From assembly GCA_905221605.1 (NCBI GenBank), contig CAJNDS010002302.1, positions 1,062,463 to 1,126,462 on the forward strand: a stretch of DNA of 64,000 nucleotides, read 5' to 3'. This document shows, piece by piece, positions 24,144 through 35,086 of the stretch. The notes under the pieces were generated by a model. That model was not told where the DNA came from. It searched no databases and saw only the letters and a list, made by a program, of their open reading frames with translations. Origin of the DNA: Symbiodinium natans. Its lineage: Eukaryota > Sar > Dinophyceae > Suessiales > Symbiodiniaceae. A program made the position numbers and the translations under genes. Within the stretch, counting starts at the first letter, position 1. Every line of letters starts with the position of its first letter.

Positions 24144-24877
24144 TTTACTCTTGGGCATGAAATGTCTTGGCTTTAGGGTTTCGGGTTTAGGGCTTAGGGT
24201 TGAGGGTTCTGGGTATAGCCCTAAACTCTAAACTCTACACTAGACACTACTATCATCCGTGGTAAGGTGTGGACCTTACCCCTTGAAAAGCTCATTTAGG
24301 TCTTCAAGATGTTCGTTGTACACATGACAAAGCCCAGGCAAGTGTCGGCCAAAGCGACACCCAACATCGGAGGGCTTCCCTCCACGACAGGGTTTAGGGT
24401 TTAGGGTTTAGGGGTTAGGGTTTATGGTTTGTTTAGGCCCCCTCCCCCCCCCCCCCCCAAAAAAAAAAAAAAAACAAAAAAACGACCCCACAGACCCTGC
24501 GGATTGGGTTTACGGCTTAGGGGTTTACAGCGTCCAGAGTCCAGGGTTAAACCCTAATTCTCGAAACCCTAATCATATCCGGGACTGAAGGGGTTAGGAA
24601 AACAAGATAAAAGGGTCCCTTCTAGGGGTCCTCCCCCTGACGAACCGGGCTTGGAGGACCGGCTCGTGCGGACCAATGTCACTGGGTCATTGTTGAAAAT
24701 CGCTTTACATGTTTTATGAGCACTTAGACCCAATCAGGAACCAAAATGATCATGTCCCCAAACCCTAAACCCGAAACCCTAAACCCTACACGCTAGACAC
24801 CGAAAAGAGGTCATTGGGGTCGTTAAAAAAACCCCTAAACCCTAAACCCTAAACCCTAAAACACAACAATGGTGCAG

Positions 24878-24967
24878 GTCATCGTCTACAATGCGGCGAC
24901 CTCGGCGTGCGAGCGGGGCAGCCAATGGAAGACAGCGCTGATGCTGTTGGAAGCGAGCCAGGGCGAG
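24878..24967 (+). CDS. PPR exon (VIVYNAATSACERGSQWKTA)
   Basis: Exactly 30 codons between CAG| and |GCTTAT: VIVYNAATSACERGSQWKTA then LMLLEASQGE. The acceptor sits directly before the Val codon that opens the motif, and the donor would be GC. CCCTAAA repeats lie on the left and TTTAGGG repeats on the right. Confidence 0.65.
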
Positions 24968-25305
24968 GCTTATAGGGTTTAGGGTTTAGGGTTTAGGGTT
25001 TAGGGTTTAGGGTTTAGGGTCCAGGGTGACATCCTACGCCCCAACAGCCCGAGAGCAAGCCACAGCCCTCAACCGCTCTTTGCAGGGTCACGGAGTTCAG
25101 GCCTAAGGCTCTTTCAAAAGACCACAATGGCGTCTTTAGGGTTTAGGGGTTACAGGTTTAGGGTTTAGGGTCATAGGGTTTAGGGTCAAAGGGTGTAGGG
25201 TTTGTAGGGTTTACAGGCTTTGTTCTTTGTACTGAATTTATGGGATTCGCAGGGTTTATGAGGCTCAGGGTCTAGAATCTTAGATTTGCAACAAATCTCC
25301 GCAAA

Positions 25306-25376
25306 GGAATCCCAAAGCCGACGTCATCTCACACAACGCCGCCCTGAGCGCGCTTGAGAACCTCGATTCCTTAAAG
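25306..25376 (+). CDS. PPR exon fragment (ADVISHNAALSALE)
   Basis: Encodes NPKADVISHNAALSALENLD after an AAAG border. The Cys of the usual SACE is Leu here. The motif stops before the second helix, so this is either half a repeat per exon or a decayed piece. Confidence 0.5.
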
Positions 25377-25894
25377 TGGGATGGGGTCGGGGTTCGGGGG
25401 TTAGGCTTTCAGAGGCTTCTAGGCTTATAGGGTTTAGGGTTTCGGGTTTGGGGTTTTTCAGTATTCTATGCAACCTGTATCCTCAAGATGTGAGACTTCG
25501 GTGGAGCGTCACACCTGCAGAAGACTGAATCCCGGAGCTTTGTAGGCTTTCGGCCCCAAACCCTAAGCCCAAAGCCTTAAACCCTACACAAAACCCGAGC
25601 CCTAAACTCCATACAGCTCTAGTTAATTAAACCCCCTAAAGCCTCAACCCTAAACCCTCCTGTGCGCCAAGCCTCCAGCTCCTGACCCCTGTGTCTTCAT
25701 GGTGCTGTTCCCTGCAATCAGTACCCAAACGCATGGAAAGCAACCCTTCCCGCCCCAACCTTAAACCCTAAACCCTACACCCTAAGCCCTACTAGACGGG
25801 TTTCGGCTTAGGATCCTCATGCTCATGTTGTGTTCTTTGATATCTGTGCAGAGTGGTGGCCCTAAGTCCTTTTGACTTGGAACCCGGGCCCTAC

Positions 25895-26165
25895 TGTAGG
25901 GGTCGGAGTAATTACTGAATTCATTCCCCTATGGTCCCTTTAGCACATCGCGACAAGGAGCAGAGCAATCGCAGCCTGAACCCTAGACCCAGTCCTTCGA
26001 AGTACCTTAAGTCCCACCACCCTCATCCCTGAACCCCTAGACCGTTCTGAGCTCCGCCCCCCAAAGCTTACTATAGGTGGCGGAATATGTACCAATATTA
26101 TTCCCTTATGGTCCCTACATAGAATTATACTACAATGACACCCCAAAGCCCGATTCTGAATTGTT
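25895..26165 (+). mobile_element. Two family I elements or halves
   Basis: GGGTCGGAGTAATTACTG with CCCCTATGGTCCCTTTAG (about 25900-25950), then a second copy of the latter half (26082-26165). The GGGTCGGAGTAATT head recurs at 48725. Confidence 0.5.
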
Positions 26166-26174
26166 AAGGCGCCT

Positions 26175-26345
26175 ATGTTGGGGTCCTGTTCCCTTTTTTA
26201 GGGTGCGGGTTCCCTTATAGCCCCTTTCAAACCACGAAGGGCACCCTTTTTATTGCTGTACTTCTATTATGCCCTTCTGGTCCCTTCATATAATTATATT
26301 ATAATGACCCCCAAAGCCCTATTCTAATTACTAAGGCCCCTATAC
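26175..26345 (+). mobile_element. Family G and family I fragments side by side
   Basis: The G core (GTTCCCTTATAGCCCCTTTC...GGCACCCTTTTT) is followed by an I-type sequence (ATTATGCCCTTCTGGTCCC...CTAATTACTAAGGCCCCTA). Confidence 0.5.
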
Positions 26346-26426
26346 CTAAACCCTAAACCCTGGACCCTTAACTCTAAACCCTATTCCAATTATTAAGGCG
26401 CCAAAAGTGAACTCAGCAACTAAGTA

Positions 26427-26810
26427 GTAAACCCTAAACCCTAAACCCTAAACCCTAAACCCTAAACCCTAAACCCTAAACCCTAAACCCTAAACCCTAA
26501 ACCCTAAACACACCCCCCCCCCCTGGCCTTAAAGCCCACACCCTTGAGGTAACCTAAACCCTAAACCCTAAACCCTAAACCCTAAACCCTAAACCCTAAA
26601 CCCTAAACCCTAAACCCTAAACCCTAAACCCTAAACCCTAAAACCCCCCCCCCCCCCCCCCCCCCCCCTCCCCGGCCTTGAAGACCACACCCTTGAAGTA
26701 ACCTAAACCCTAAACCCTAAACCCTAAAACGCCCCACCCTTGAAGTAACTTAAACCCTAAACCCGAAACCCTAAACCCGAAACCCTAAACCCTAAACTCC
26801 CAAGTCCAGG
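26427..26810 (-). repeat. CCCTAAA arrays punctuated by a duplicated poly-C segment
   Basis: Two long arrays, each followed by a poly-C tract and a near-identical unique string (GGCCTT(A/G)AAG, CCACACCCTTGA, AGTAACCTAAACC). This looks like tandem duplication of array plus poly-C plus spacer, with a third shortened copy. Confidence 0.8.
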
Positions 26811-26819
26811 AAGTCGACC

Positions 26820-26887
26820 CACTGGCAGCATGCCCTCAGCCTGTTCAGCGAGGCAATCGATGCAGGAAGCTCGGCTGCAAAGCAAAG
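26820..26887 (+). CDS. PPR exon (KSTHWQHALSLFSEAIDAG)
   Basis: Bounded by CCAG|G and AAAG|GTAAGG, the most canonical donor in the window. Encodes KSTHWQHALSLFSEAIDAG plus SSAAKQ, the second helix of a PPR motif. Phase 1 at the acceptor. Confidence 0.6.
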
Positions 26888-27751
26888 GTAAGGTTAAGGG
26901 GTTTAGGGTTTAGGGTTTAGGATTTAGGGTTTAGGGATTTGGGGATTTAGGGATTTAGGGGTTTAGGGTTTAGGGTTTCGGGTTTAGGGATTTAGGAGTT
27001 GTGTCGAAGTTGCGCACCTCCCCAATCCTTCAGGACATATCGGCGGATGGAGCGTGTAAACCCTCATTTCCGGCGTCTTCATGTTGAAACCATGTCACAT
27101 ACCCGAACAAGGCGAATGTACTCATGTCAATGCTAGTGTTCTGCCAGACAGCCGAGTAAACCTAAAAGCCCTAGCAAACATTCGTCCCTTTCCTGGATGG
27201 TTCAGGGACCACAGGTGTTTTTTTGAGTCGTGGGAGTGCCCTAAACCCTAAACCCGCAACCCTAAACCCCACGGAGACCAAATAAGCGGCTTCAACCCGG
27301 ACCTCAAGCCTTGACACCTAAAGCCACGAACCCTAAACAAAATATCTTAAGCAGCGTTGGTCCCTAAAGCTACGACTCCGCGCGCGAGACGTTAAAGCAA
27401 CTGCCTAGACAACCCCAGCTGAGCGGTTTAGGGTTTACAGGGTTTAGGGTCTAGGGTTTAGGGTTTAGGGTCTAGGGATGTTCCTGAATTCTTGGGGGTC
27501 TTCTGCTAAGGTATGGTATATCTTGTAATCAGAGACGCGACTCGCCCGGAATTAAGAAACGCTCCTTAAAACACATTCGGATCTCAAGTAGAATTTCAGG
27601 AATATTCCCCTGAGTAAGGGAAATTGGAGTCTCTGGAACCCTAGACTAAATCCTAAACCCTTCACCAACGAGGCCTCCAATATGGCATCCTTACAGTGCC
27701 CTCCCGAAACCCTAAACCCGAAACCCTAAACCCTAAACCCTAAACCCTGAA

Positions 27752-27838
27752 GGGCTTCGACCGACAGTCGTCACCCACAACGCTGTCCTCAGCGCATTGG
27801 GAAGCGGCGGGCAATGGGAGAGCGCGCCCCTGGTCTTT
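27752..27838 (+). CDS. PPR exon (LRPTVVTHNAVLSALGSGGQ)
   Basis: Encodes GLRPTVVTHNAVLSALGSGG then QWESAPLVF. It is preceded by CCCTGAAG and followed by GGGTTCAGGG. The consensus ACEKG is replaced by ALGSG. Confidence 0.5.
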
Positions 27839-28309
27839 GGGTTCAGGGATTCCTAAGCCCTATAAGCCCTAAACCCTCAACCCCAAACCCTAAACCCTGA
27901 ACCCTAAACCCTAAACCCTGAACCCTAAACCCTAAACCCTAAGCCCGATGGGGTGTAGGATGGGTGAGGGTTTAGGGCTCAGGGTTTGGTGTTTGGGGGG
28001 ATGGAGGCCGGTCTTCGGCCCATGGGCTTTCACAGGAGTGTTGGTAGTGTGGTTCAGGGTTTAGGGTTTAGGGTTTAGGGTTTAGGGTTTAGGGTTTAGG
28101 GTTTAGGGTTTAGGGTTTACTACCCCGCCCTAGGTTCCCACCTTAAATAAGGTGCTGATGGTGTTGGGGTACAATGTTTTCATATTTGGATACGAACAGC
28201 AATTTTTGCAAGGGTTCTATCAGTAAAGAAACCCTCAAACCCTAAACAGCGCAGCAGGGCATTCCCTGAGTTGGTTTCCTGCTGCTGACAGTCTGACAAG
28301 GGCACGTAA

Positions 28310-28450
28310 ACCTAAACCCCAAACCCCAAACCCCAAACCCCAAACCCCAAACCCCAAACCCCAAACCCCAAACCCCAAGCCCCAAGCCCCAAGCCCCAAA
28401 CCCCAAACCCCAAACCCCAAACCCCAAACCCTAAACCCTAAACCCTAAAC
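28310..28450 (-). repeat. CCCCAAA variant array
   Basis: About 17 CCCCAAA units with three CCCCAAG units in the middle, ending in CCCTAAA. The glycine/tryptophan-rich ORFs read here are artefacts. Confidence 0.9.
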
Positions 28451-28548
28451 CCTACCAAAATCCCTGAAGCGAATCAAGTTTTACCTACTGGCTGAGTCGT
28501 GAACCATGTGAAGCTCAAAGGAGTACGATTTAGGATTTAGGGTGTAGG

Positions 28549-28640
28549 GTAACTATACTGTTTGCTTAAGAAGCCCCCAAAAAGGAAGTATTCATCCCTA
28601 GATTACCCTTGTAAGGAAGAATATGTATAGTGTGGGTCAT
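28549..28640 (+). mobile_element. Family F element, right terminus degraded
   Basis: AACTATACTGTTTGCTTAAG then AAGCCCCC and TTGTAAGGAAGAATATG. The right CTTAAGCAAA box is missing. Confidence 0.55.
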
Positions 28641-28714
28641 TGTTGAGGGCTTAGGGTTTAGGCTTTATTGGCTTTCGGGTTTAGGGTTCAGGGTGCAGCC
28701 TTTTTTCTTTTCAG

Positions 28715-28841
28715 AGGTTGCTGGAGAACTTAGTTGCTGAGGCTTCACATCCTCGAGAGACTCGCGAAGCAGCATCTGCAGAGCAGCGTGGTGACATGGA
28801 ATTCGGCCATCACTGCGGCCTGGACTCCCATGTACGACTGA
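28715..28841 (+). pseudogene. PPR exon, apparently frameshifted
   Basis: A good acceptor with a pyrimidine tract (CCTTTTTTCTTTTCAG) opens RLLENLVAEA. The reading then shifts by one base to LERLAKQHLQSSVVTWNSAI and TAAWTPMYD followed by a stop. Both halves look like PPR, but no single frame covers them. It is a decayed exon, unless an unseen mini-intron lies between. Confidence 0.45.
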
Positions 28842-29932
28842 TGGTTTAGGATTTAGATGCTAAACCCCAAACCCCTAACCCTAAACCCTAAGCCCTAAAT
28901 TTAGGGCCTTCGTCCCTGCGTCCCGAACTCTTTGAACCCCTGACGTGCTGAACCCGGACGCTCCGCACGGCACGATCTCCCAAAGCCCGGCATACAGACA
29001 GAAAGCTGATCGCACCTCCCCCCCCCCACCCTTCCCCCGACAAAAACGCAGGAAAGCCCTCAGCAAAACGCCACATCGAGCCCCTTGTTCTTGATACAAA
29101 GGGAGGTGCAGCCCAAACCGAGCCGTGAAAGCTCCCAAGGGTCTGGAGTAGCCCGGTAAATGTCCTGAAGGAACACGAAAGGGTGACCATGCCCAATATT
29201 TTAGGTACATGTGCTCACCCCTACCGGTCGATGGTGCTGCGTAGGGAAATCCTGGCTGCAGACCCCATATATGCGCAACCAAATATGTATAAATATATAT
29301 ATATATATGTATATGTGGTTATATACATATATATGTATTTCTGTATTCATGTGATCTTGTTTTCCCTAAACCAAGATCCCCCAACCCTAAAATCTCCACA
29401 TCCTCAACACCCTAAAGCCCGAACCATCGAAATGACAGGAAAACAAAATCAAACCTTAAGACCCCAGAAGCTCAAACCTCAGCCCAGAAGCCTCAGACCC
29501 CACCCCCACAAGCCCAAAGCCAACAACAACCCTAAACCCTAGTGTTCACTTGCCTAACCCCCAACCCCACCAATCTGACCATTGACAACACCCTCATAAG
29601 CCCAATTCTTGCGAAACCCTCATAGAACCTTCACGGATCCTTGAGACATCCCTTCATAGATCCCTTATAGAAGTCTTTGATAAAACAGTTATAAGTTATA
29701 TCCCTAAATCCCTTATACAACCCTGCCAGGCCCTTACACAAAGCTTCTAAAACCCTGAAAATACACACAAATCCCTGAATCCTAAACCACTAAACTCCCC
29801 AAACCCTAAACCCCAAACCCTAAACCCCAAACCCTAAACCCCAAACCCTAAACCCTAAAACCTAAACCCTAAACCCCAAACCCTAAACCCCAAACCCTAA
29901 ACCCTAAACCCCAAACCTTTTGTCCCTCTGAG

Positions 29933-29992
29933 GCCTGCGAGAAGGGAGACCAGTGGCAACGAGCGGTGCACCTCCTCAGGGAGATGCAGGAG
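29933..29992 (+). CDS. PPR exon (ACEKGDQWQRAVHLLREMQE)
   Basis: Twenty codons after TCTGAG: ACEKGDQWQRAVHLLREMQE, a textbook second half of the dinoflagellate PPR motif. The candidate donor is GA or GG at GCAG|GAGGGG. A CCCCAAA/CCCTAAA run lies to the left and TTTAGGG directly to the right. Confidence 0.55.
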
Positions 29993-30364
29993 GGGTTTAG
30001 GGTTTAGGGTTTAGGGTGTAGGGTTCAGGGTTCAGGGTGTAGGGTTTGGGGCTTGGGGCTTGGGAGTTTAGTGGTTTTGGACTTTGGGCTGTAGGGTTTT
30101 AAGGCTGCAGAGCTTGCGATTTTGAAGTTTGCGGTTGAAGGATCTTTGGCAACGGCGCCAGTCTTCCTAGCCACTTTGCCGTTGCAAAAATCTGTGCATG
30201 ATAGGTGAGCGTAAAGGTTACTACCCTAAACCCTAAACCCTAAACCCTAAACCCTAAACCCTAAACCCTAAACCCTAAACCACAGGGTGTAAGGCTCAGG
30301 GTTGCCTGGAAGACGCTGCCAGCGTGATAGAGGCTACGGAAGCAGTCTAGGATCTATGTCGCAG

Positions 30365-31090
30365 GGCTTAGGGTTTAGGGTTTAGGGTGTAGGGTTTTTT
30401 GGTTTAGGGTTTAGGGTCTGGGTTTAGGGTCTGGGTTTAGGGTTTAGGGTTTAGGGTTTAGGGTTTGGGGTTTAGGGTTTAGGGTTCAGGGTTCAGGGTT
30501 CAGGGTTTAGGGTTAAGGGTTTAGGGTTTAGGGTTTAAGGTTTAGGGCTTAGGGCTTAGGGTTTAGGGTTTAGGGTTTAGGGCTGCAGTAGAGTTAGACT
30601 TTAGAGGGGGTTTAGGGCTGAGGGTTAGGGAAATGCAGATGGCCTCAGCAGTGGGCCCAACAACTGGCGAACAGGGTAGGTTTCAGGGACCTGAACTCTA
30701 AACCCTAACCCTAAACCCTAGACCCTAGACCCTAGACCCTAAACCCTAAACCCTAAACCCTAAACCCTAAACCCTAAACCCTAAACCTAAACCCTAAACC
30801 CTTCGGGCGAAGAGGTGTGAGGCTTGGACCCCAGGAGTCGTGACTGCCAAGTCCCTTGTTGAGCGGGCACTTTGAGGTCTACGGCTCGGGTTTAGGGTTT
30901 AGGGTTTAGGGTTTAGGGTTTAGGGTTTAGGGTTTAGGGTTAAGTGTTTAGGGTTTAGGGTTTAGGGTTTAGGGTTAAGTGTTTAGGGCTTAGGGTCTAA
31001 GATTTAGGGTTTGGGGTTTAGGTTTAGGGTTAAGTCTTTAGGGTTTAGGGTTTAGTTTAGGGTTAAGTGTTTAGGGTTTAGGGTTTTTGG
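30365..31090 (+). repeat. TTTAGGG arrays with islands
   Basis: G-rich arrays at 30365-30595 and 30889-31090. Between them lie a CCCTAAA array (30690-30800) and a 90-bp island (30801-30888). Units TTAAGTG and GTCTGGG are interspersed. Confidence 0.85.
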
Positions 31091-31469
31091 AAAACACCGG
31101 CTACGCAAAAAAAAATGTCATCTCATGATCTCAAGATGATTAGCGCTTCAGCTACCCACGATGGCCAATAACTCTCATGCTATGTAGCCAGGGCAGCATA
31201 AATGGACCGGTGGGTGCAGGATGGAGGGCTTCTAGGGCTTAGGGTTGAGGTTCTAGGGCTTAGGGCTTTAAACCCTAAACCCTAAACCCTTAACCCTAAA
31301 CCCTAAACCCTAAACCGAGGTTCTAGGGTTTAGGGCATGATTGGCAACCGCTTTGAAGTAGTACAGGAGCCTAGAAAATTAGCAAGATCGTCCTGCTCTA
31401 TCCCCTACAACCAGAATAGAAGCTACTGAAAGTTACCCATTCTAAGGTGACTAGGCCCTTCATGTTCAG

Positions 31470-31523
31470 GAGAGAAGCGTGCGCAGCAGCATCATCTCCT
31501 GCAACTCCGCCACCTGGCCTTCT
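31470..31523 (+). CDS. PPR exon fragment (ERSVRSSIISCNSA)
   Basis: Opens after GTTCAG and encodes ERSVRSSIISCNSATWPS before a GTGGAT donor. It is the linker and first helix of a PPR motif, with ISC in place of VTYN. Confidence 0.4.
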
Positions 31524-31760
31524 GTGGATACACAATTGGGGGCTGTATGGGGCTCCGCTCAGGGAACAGAGGGAATTTCTCTTGTTCTCTTCGCTCGGCT
31601 GGAGTGTTTAAGAATGAAGGCCGGCTGCACGCATCATGGCTGTCCGTCCTGTCAAAATGGTTCTTAGACATGTACCCTCAGACGTTGCGCTTCGAATGTA
31701 TGAACAAGGAACTGCGACCTTCAGCCCTAAACCCTAAATGCTAACCCTAAACCCTGAACC

Positions 31761-31842
31761 CTAAACCCCTAAACCCCTAAACCCCTAAACCCCTAAACCC
31801 CTAAACCCCTAAACCCCTAAACCCCTAAACCCCTAAACCCTA
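31761..31842 (-). repeat. CCCCTAAA octamer array
   Basis: Ten consecutive eight-base CCCCTAAA units, a variant not seen as a block elsewhere in the window. Confidence 0.9.
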
Positions 31843-32389
31843 AGCCCAAAAAACCCTAAACCCTAAACCCTAAACCCTGAACCCTAAACCCTAAGCCCTA
31901 CACCTTCCCTGCATGGAATGTACTCTCAGCTTACCCTCGAGAGGGTATTGGGCACCCATGGGCTCCTTTGGAAAGCCCAAAGGTATAGGCCTTAGCAGAC
32001 TTTACCCTTCCCCTTTTCGTGAGTTGAAGAGGATCATAAGTCAGGATGTTTTTGAGAGAGTTTCAAAGAACAACCTGGTCCTTGATTGGGGAGGTTGGTG
32101 GAATTCTGAACTGCGACTGCGTGCTGCAACCTCAATCCTGTCTGTGTGCAGTTTTTTAGATCAGGTGTTTGGGGCTTAGGCTCTCAGAAGACCCTAGACC
32201 CTGAGCCCTAAACCCTAAACCCTAACCCTAAACCCTAAACCCTACTTAGTATTCATTTCGGGTCATCATGAGCCCCCCCCCCACCCCTTCCCACAGACTC
32301 GAATACCCATGGGGAAGTTTTCCCTTGAGCGATCCCTCTCGCATCTTCTGGCTTAAAGCTCTGCAGGCCTCAATCCCTGCAACCCTAAC

Positions 32390-32492
32390 TAGGGCTTAGG
32401 GTTTAGGGTTTAGGGTTTAGGGTTTAGGGTTTAGGGTTTAGGGTTTAGGGTTTAGGGTTTAGGGTTTAGGGTTTAGGGTTTAGGGTTTCAGG
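32390..32492 (+). repeat. TTTAGGG array
   Basis: About 13 perfect units, opposing a short CCCTAAA run at 32210-32243 across a 145-bp island. Confidence 0.9.
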
Positions 32493-32577
32493 CTTTAGGG
32501 TTTCAAAGGGCTACTGAAGCTTCTGTACCCAAGGTGTATTGTAGTCACTAGTCACTCTCCAATGGATCAGACTTGAG

Positions 32578-32636
32578 GCCATCAGTGCATGCGAGCGCGG
32601 GGAGCGATGGGAATGGGCAGCTTGCTGGCAAGGAGC
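32578..32636 (+). CDS. PPR exon fragment (AISACERGERWEWAA)
   Basis: After CTTGAG the frame reads AISACERGERWEWAACWQGA. The first half is a strong PPR match. After WEWA the consensus ALxLL is lost, which suggests decay or a different border. Confidence 0.4.
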
Positions 32637-33238
32637 CTTATCCCCCAGGCGCTCCACCCTTGTTATGGTTACACCCAAAACCCTACAAAACCGAAACCAT
32701 AAACCCTAAACCCCAAACCCTAAACCCCTACACCCCAAGCCCTAAACCCCAAACCCTAAACCCTAAACCCCTAAAACCCCAAGCCTAAACCCTGAGCCCC
32801 AAATCCTAAACCCGAAACCCTAAACCCGAAACCCTAAACCCTAAACCCCAAACCCCAAACCCCAAACCCTAAACGCCAAGCCTTACACCCCAAGCCCTAA
32901 ATCCTAAACCCTAGACCTTAAACCCCAAACATCCCAAACCCTAAGCCCCAAGCACTTAGGGTTAAGGTAGCATTAGGGTTAAGGGTGTGGCCCGGGTTTA
33001 CTGCGCAGGGCCTAGGGTTTAGCTGTATAGAGTTTCAAGGCTTCGGTTTCAAGATGCAGCCGAAAAAACGACTGGATTCTCTGGGTAGGTGAGTACTTCT
33101 CCATCACAATATGAAAAAGCTCGACATGAGCTGCTGAACCCTAAACCCTACACCCCAAACCCCAAACCCCAAACCCCAAACCCTAAACCCTAAACCCTAA
33201 ACCCTAAACCCTAAACCCACCCGAAACCCTAAGCCCCT

Positions 33239-33304
33239 AAGGCGCTTGATCTCCTCCGAGAGATCCCGCGGAGCCAGCTTTCGGCGGATGCACCCTGGCT
33301 CGAG
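33239..33304 (+). CDS. PPR exon fragment (KALDLLREIPRSQLSADAP)
   Basis: Encodes KALDLLREIPRSQLSADAPW, the second helix and linker of a PPR motif. It lies between CCCTAAACC on the left and TTTAGGG beginning about 30 bp to the right. Confidence 0.4.
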
Positions 33305-33682
33305 TTTTAGGGCATTTGGGTTTGTGGGGTTTAGGGTGTAGGGTTTAGGGGCTGTAGGGGTTTGAGGGTTTTTGGGGGGTTTTAGGGTTTAGGGTTTTGG
33401 GGTTTTAGGGGTTTTAGGGGTTTGAGGGGTTTGAGGGTTTTAGGGGTTTGGGGTTGGGGGTTCAGGGTTTTAGGGTTCGGGTTTCAGGGTTCAGGAATTT
33501 TGGGTTTAGGGCTTCGGGGTTTTATCGCTTTAGGGCTTGGATGTGAGGCTTTGAAGTTTCAGGATCAGGGTTACCAGACCATTCGCATTTCAGAACCCTG
33601 AACCCTTGGTACCCCTGTCGCCCAAGACTCCTTCTGAGTATTCTCATGGTGCCGAAGCCAGGTCACAACGCAGTGCCGGTTC

Positions 33683-33800
33683 CTACTATTTGCTTAAGAA
33701 CCCCCCCCCCCCCAAACAAAAAAAACAAAAAATCCCGACATTGCTCTTGTAAGGAAGATGTTTTTGTTTTTTTTTTTCGGGCGGGTTCTTAAGGGTATAG
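33683..33800 (+). mobile_element. Family F inverted-repeat element
   Basis: CTACTATTTGCTTAAGAACC...GGGTTCTTAAGGGTATAGTA, with inner TTGTAAGGAAGATG. Poly-C and poly-T tracts have grown inside. Confidence 0.65.
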
Positions 33801-33848
33801 TAAACCCTAACCCTAAACCCGAAACTAAGCCTTAAGACCCAGCAGCGA

Positions 33849-33943
33849 GCCAGAATGAGTCTGAGGTCATCTCCTTCAACGCCGCCATCAGCGCCTGCGA
33901 GAAAGGGCAGCAGTGGCAACGTGCCCTGCTGCGCCTGGGCTTT
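33849..33943 (+). CDS. PPR exon (EVISFNAAISACEKGQQWQR)
   Basis: One of the best PPR matches here: SQNESEVISFNAAISACEKG then QQWQRALLRLGF. An AG|GTC border inside (TCTGAG|GTCATC) falls exactly before the motif Val, so the exon may start at 33862. It runs straight into CCCTAAA on the right, so the 3' border is unclear. Confidence 0.6.
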
Positions 33944-34157
33944 CCCTAAACCCTAAACCCTAAACCCAAAACCCTGAGCCCTAAACCCTAAACACTCGAA
34001 AGCCTAAACCCCAAACAGTGTCCCGAAACCGCAAACTCTAAGCCCTGGACCCTGAGCCTGAGCTCTAAACCCTACGCTCTAAACCCTAAACCCTAAACCC
34101 TAAATCGTGTGAAACCCTAAATTAAGCCCCCCCTTGCCTCCCCCAATCGATTCCCAG

Positions 34158-34230
34158 TTTGGCGGTCTCAGGCTTCTCAACGAACTTCAAGCCTGTGACT
34201 TCCAGGGAACTGCACCTGGCCAGCAAAGAG
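34158..34230 (+). CDS. PPR exon (FGGLRLLNELQACDFQ)
   Basis: Clean borders TTCCCAG|TTTGGC and AAAGAG|GTGGTTTAGGG enclose 73 bp encoding FGGLRLLNELQACDFQ then GTAPGQQR. This matches the second helix and linker. The intron beginning GTGG goes straight into TTTAGGG repeats. Confidence 0.55.
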
Positions 34231-34369
34231 GTGGTTTAGGGTTTAGGGTTTAGGGTCTAGGGTTTAGGGTTTAGGGTTTACCCGGACCCTCTGTGTACGC
34301 GAAAAAATGGCCACAAGCCAAACTTACACCAAAAACAAAAAAGATTCTCAAAAACAAGCATTTTTGATC

Positions 34370-34880
34370 AAAACAGCCATGACAAACAAAAACAGCCTTT
34401 TTCCTATTGAGGGCACGCGCGTCCACATGCAAAGCAAGACAATGCTTCAGGGTTTCTTCTTCGTAGCGCATGTCAACCAAAGGTTTGCTTCTGATGCCAT
34501 GACAATCGGAAGCTGCAGGTCAGGGTTCTCGGCTGTTTCAGCGAGACAAGAAACGAATTCCGGCAAATTCCGCCTTTTTCCGGCTAATTCCGCCTTTTTT
34601 CCGGCCATTTCCGCCTTTTCCTTCAGGCTTTCATGGCTTGGCTTCAGGCTTGCGTGTTTTTTGAGTTTGCAAATTCAGGGTTTCTGCTTGTGGCTTCAGG
34701 CTTTCGTTGCTTCAACAAGCAAGAATCCGCAGAACACGTAGCAAGCAAACGTCCTCGAGTTGAACACCGTCACAAATGTCAAAATAGCCTTTTTTGGGCT
34801 GCCTAGCCAAATTCCGCCCCACGGGCTGTTTTTGGGTCCATGTCTTGAAAAAGGCTGTTTTTATGGAAAGGCTGTTTTTT
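34370..34880 (+). mobile_element. 511-bp inverted-repeat element of unknown type
   Basis: AAAACAGCCATGACAAAC plus AAAAACAGCCTTTTT at the left is mirrored at the right by AAAAAGGCTGTTTTTATGG plus AAAGGCTGTTTTTT. Inside are three or four TTCCGCCTTTTTCCGGC units (34558-34622). An open plus frame crosses it but has no domain. Telomere repeats are absent. Confidence 0.6.
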
Positions 34881-34990
34881 CACGTAATTTGAAGGCTCCA
34901 GGTAGGGTTTAGGGGTTTAGGGTTTAGGGTGGCCTCGGGCTTCGGGCTTGCGGCTTGCGGCTTAGGATTTCGAAGTTTCAGGGTTTGGAG

Positions 34991-35086
34991 TTGGGACGTT
35001 CCCCCTTATACAGTCCTTATAGGGATCATAGTAGGGGGAACGAGAATCCCGATGAAGGACTGTCAGTAAAAGGGGGAACATCCCAA
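34991..35086 (+). mobile_element. Family B short inverted-repeat element
   Basis: Termini TTGGGACGTTCCCCCTTATA and AAAGGGGGAACATCCCAA, with inner AGTCCTTAT / AAGGACTGT. Confidence 0.7.

Noticed and set aside
28235-28427. Gly-Phe-Trp-rich minus ORFs
   Set aside because: They are translations of the CCCCAAA array.
34307-34741. 144-codon plus ORF as a gene
   Set aside because: It spans the left end and interior repeats of the 511-bp inverted-repeat element and shows no domain or codon bias.
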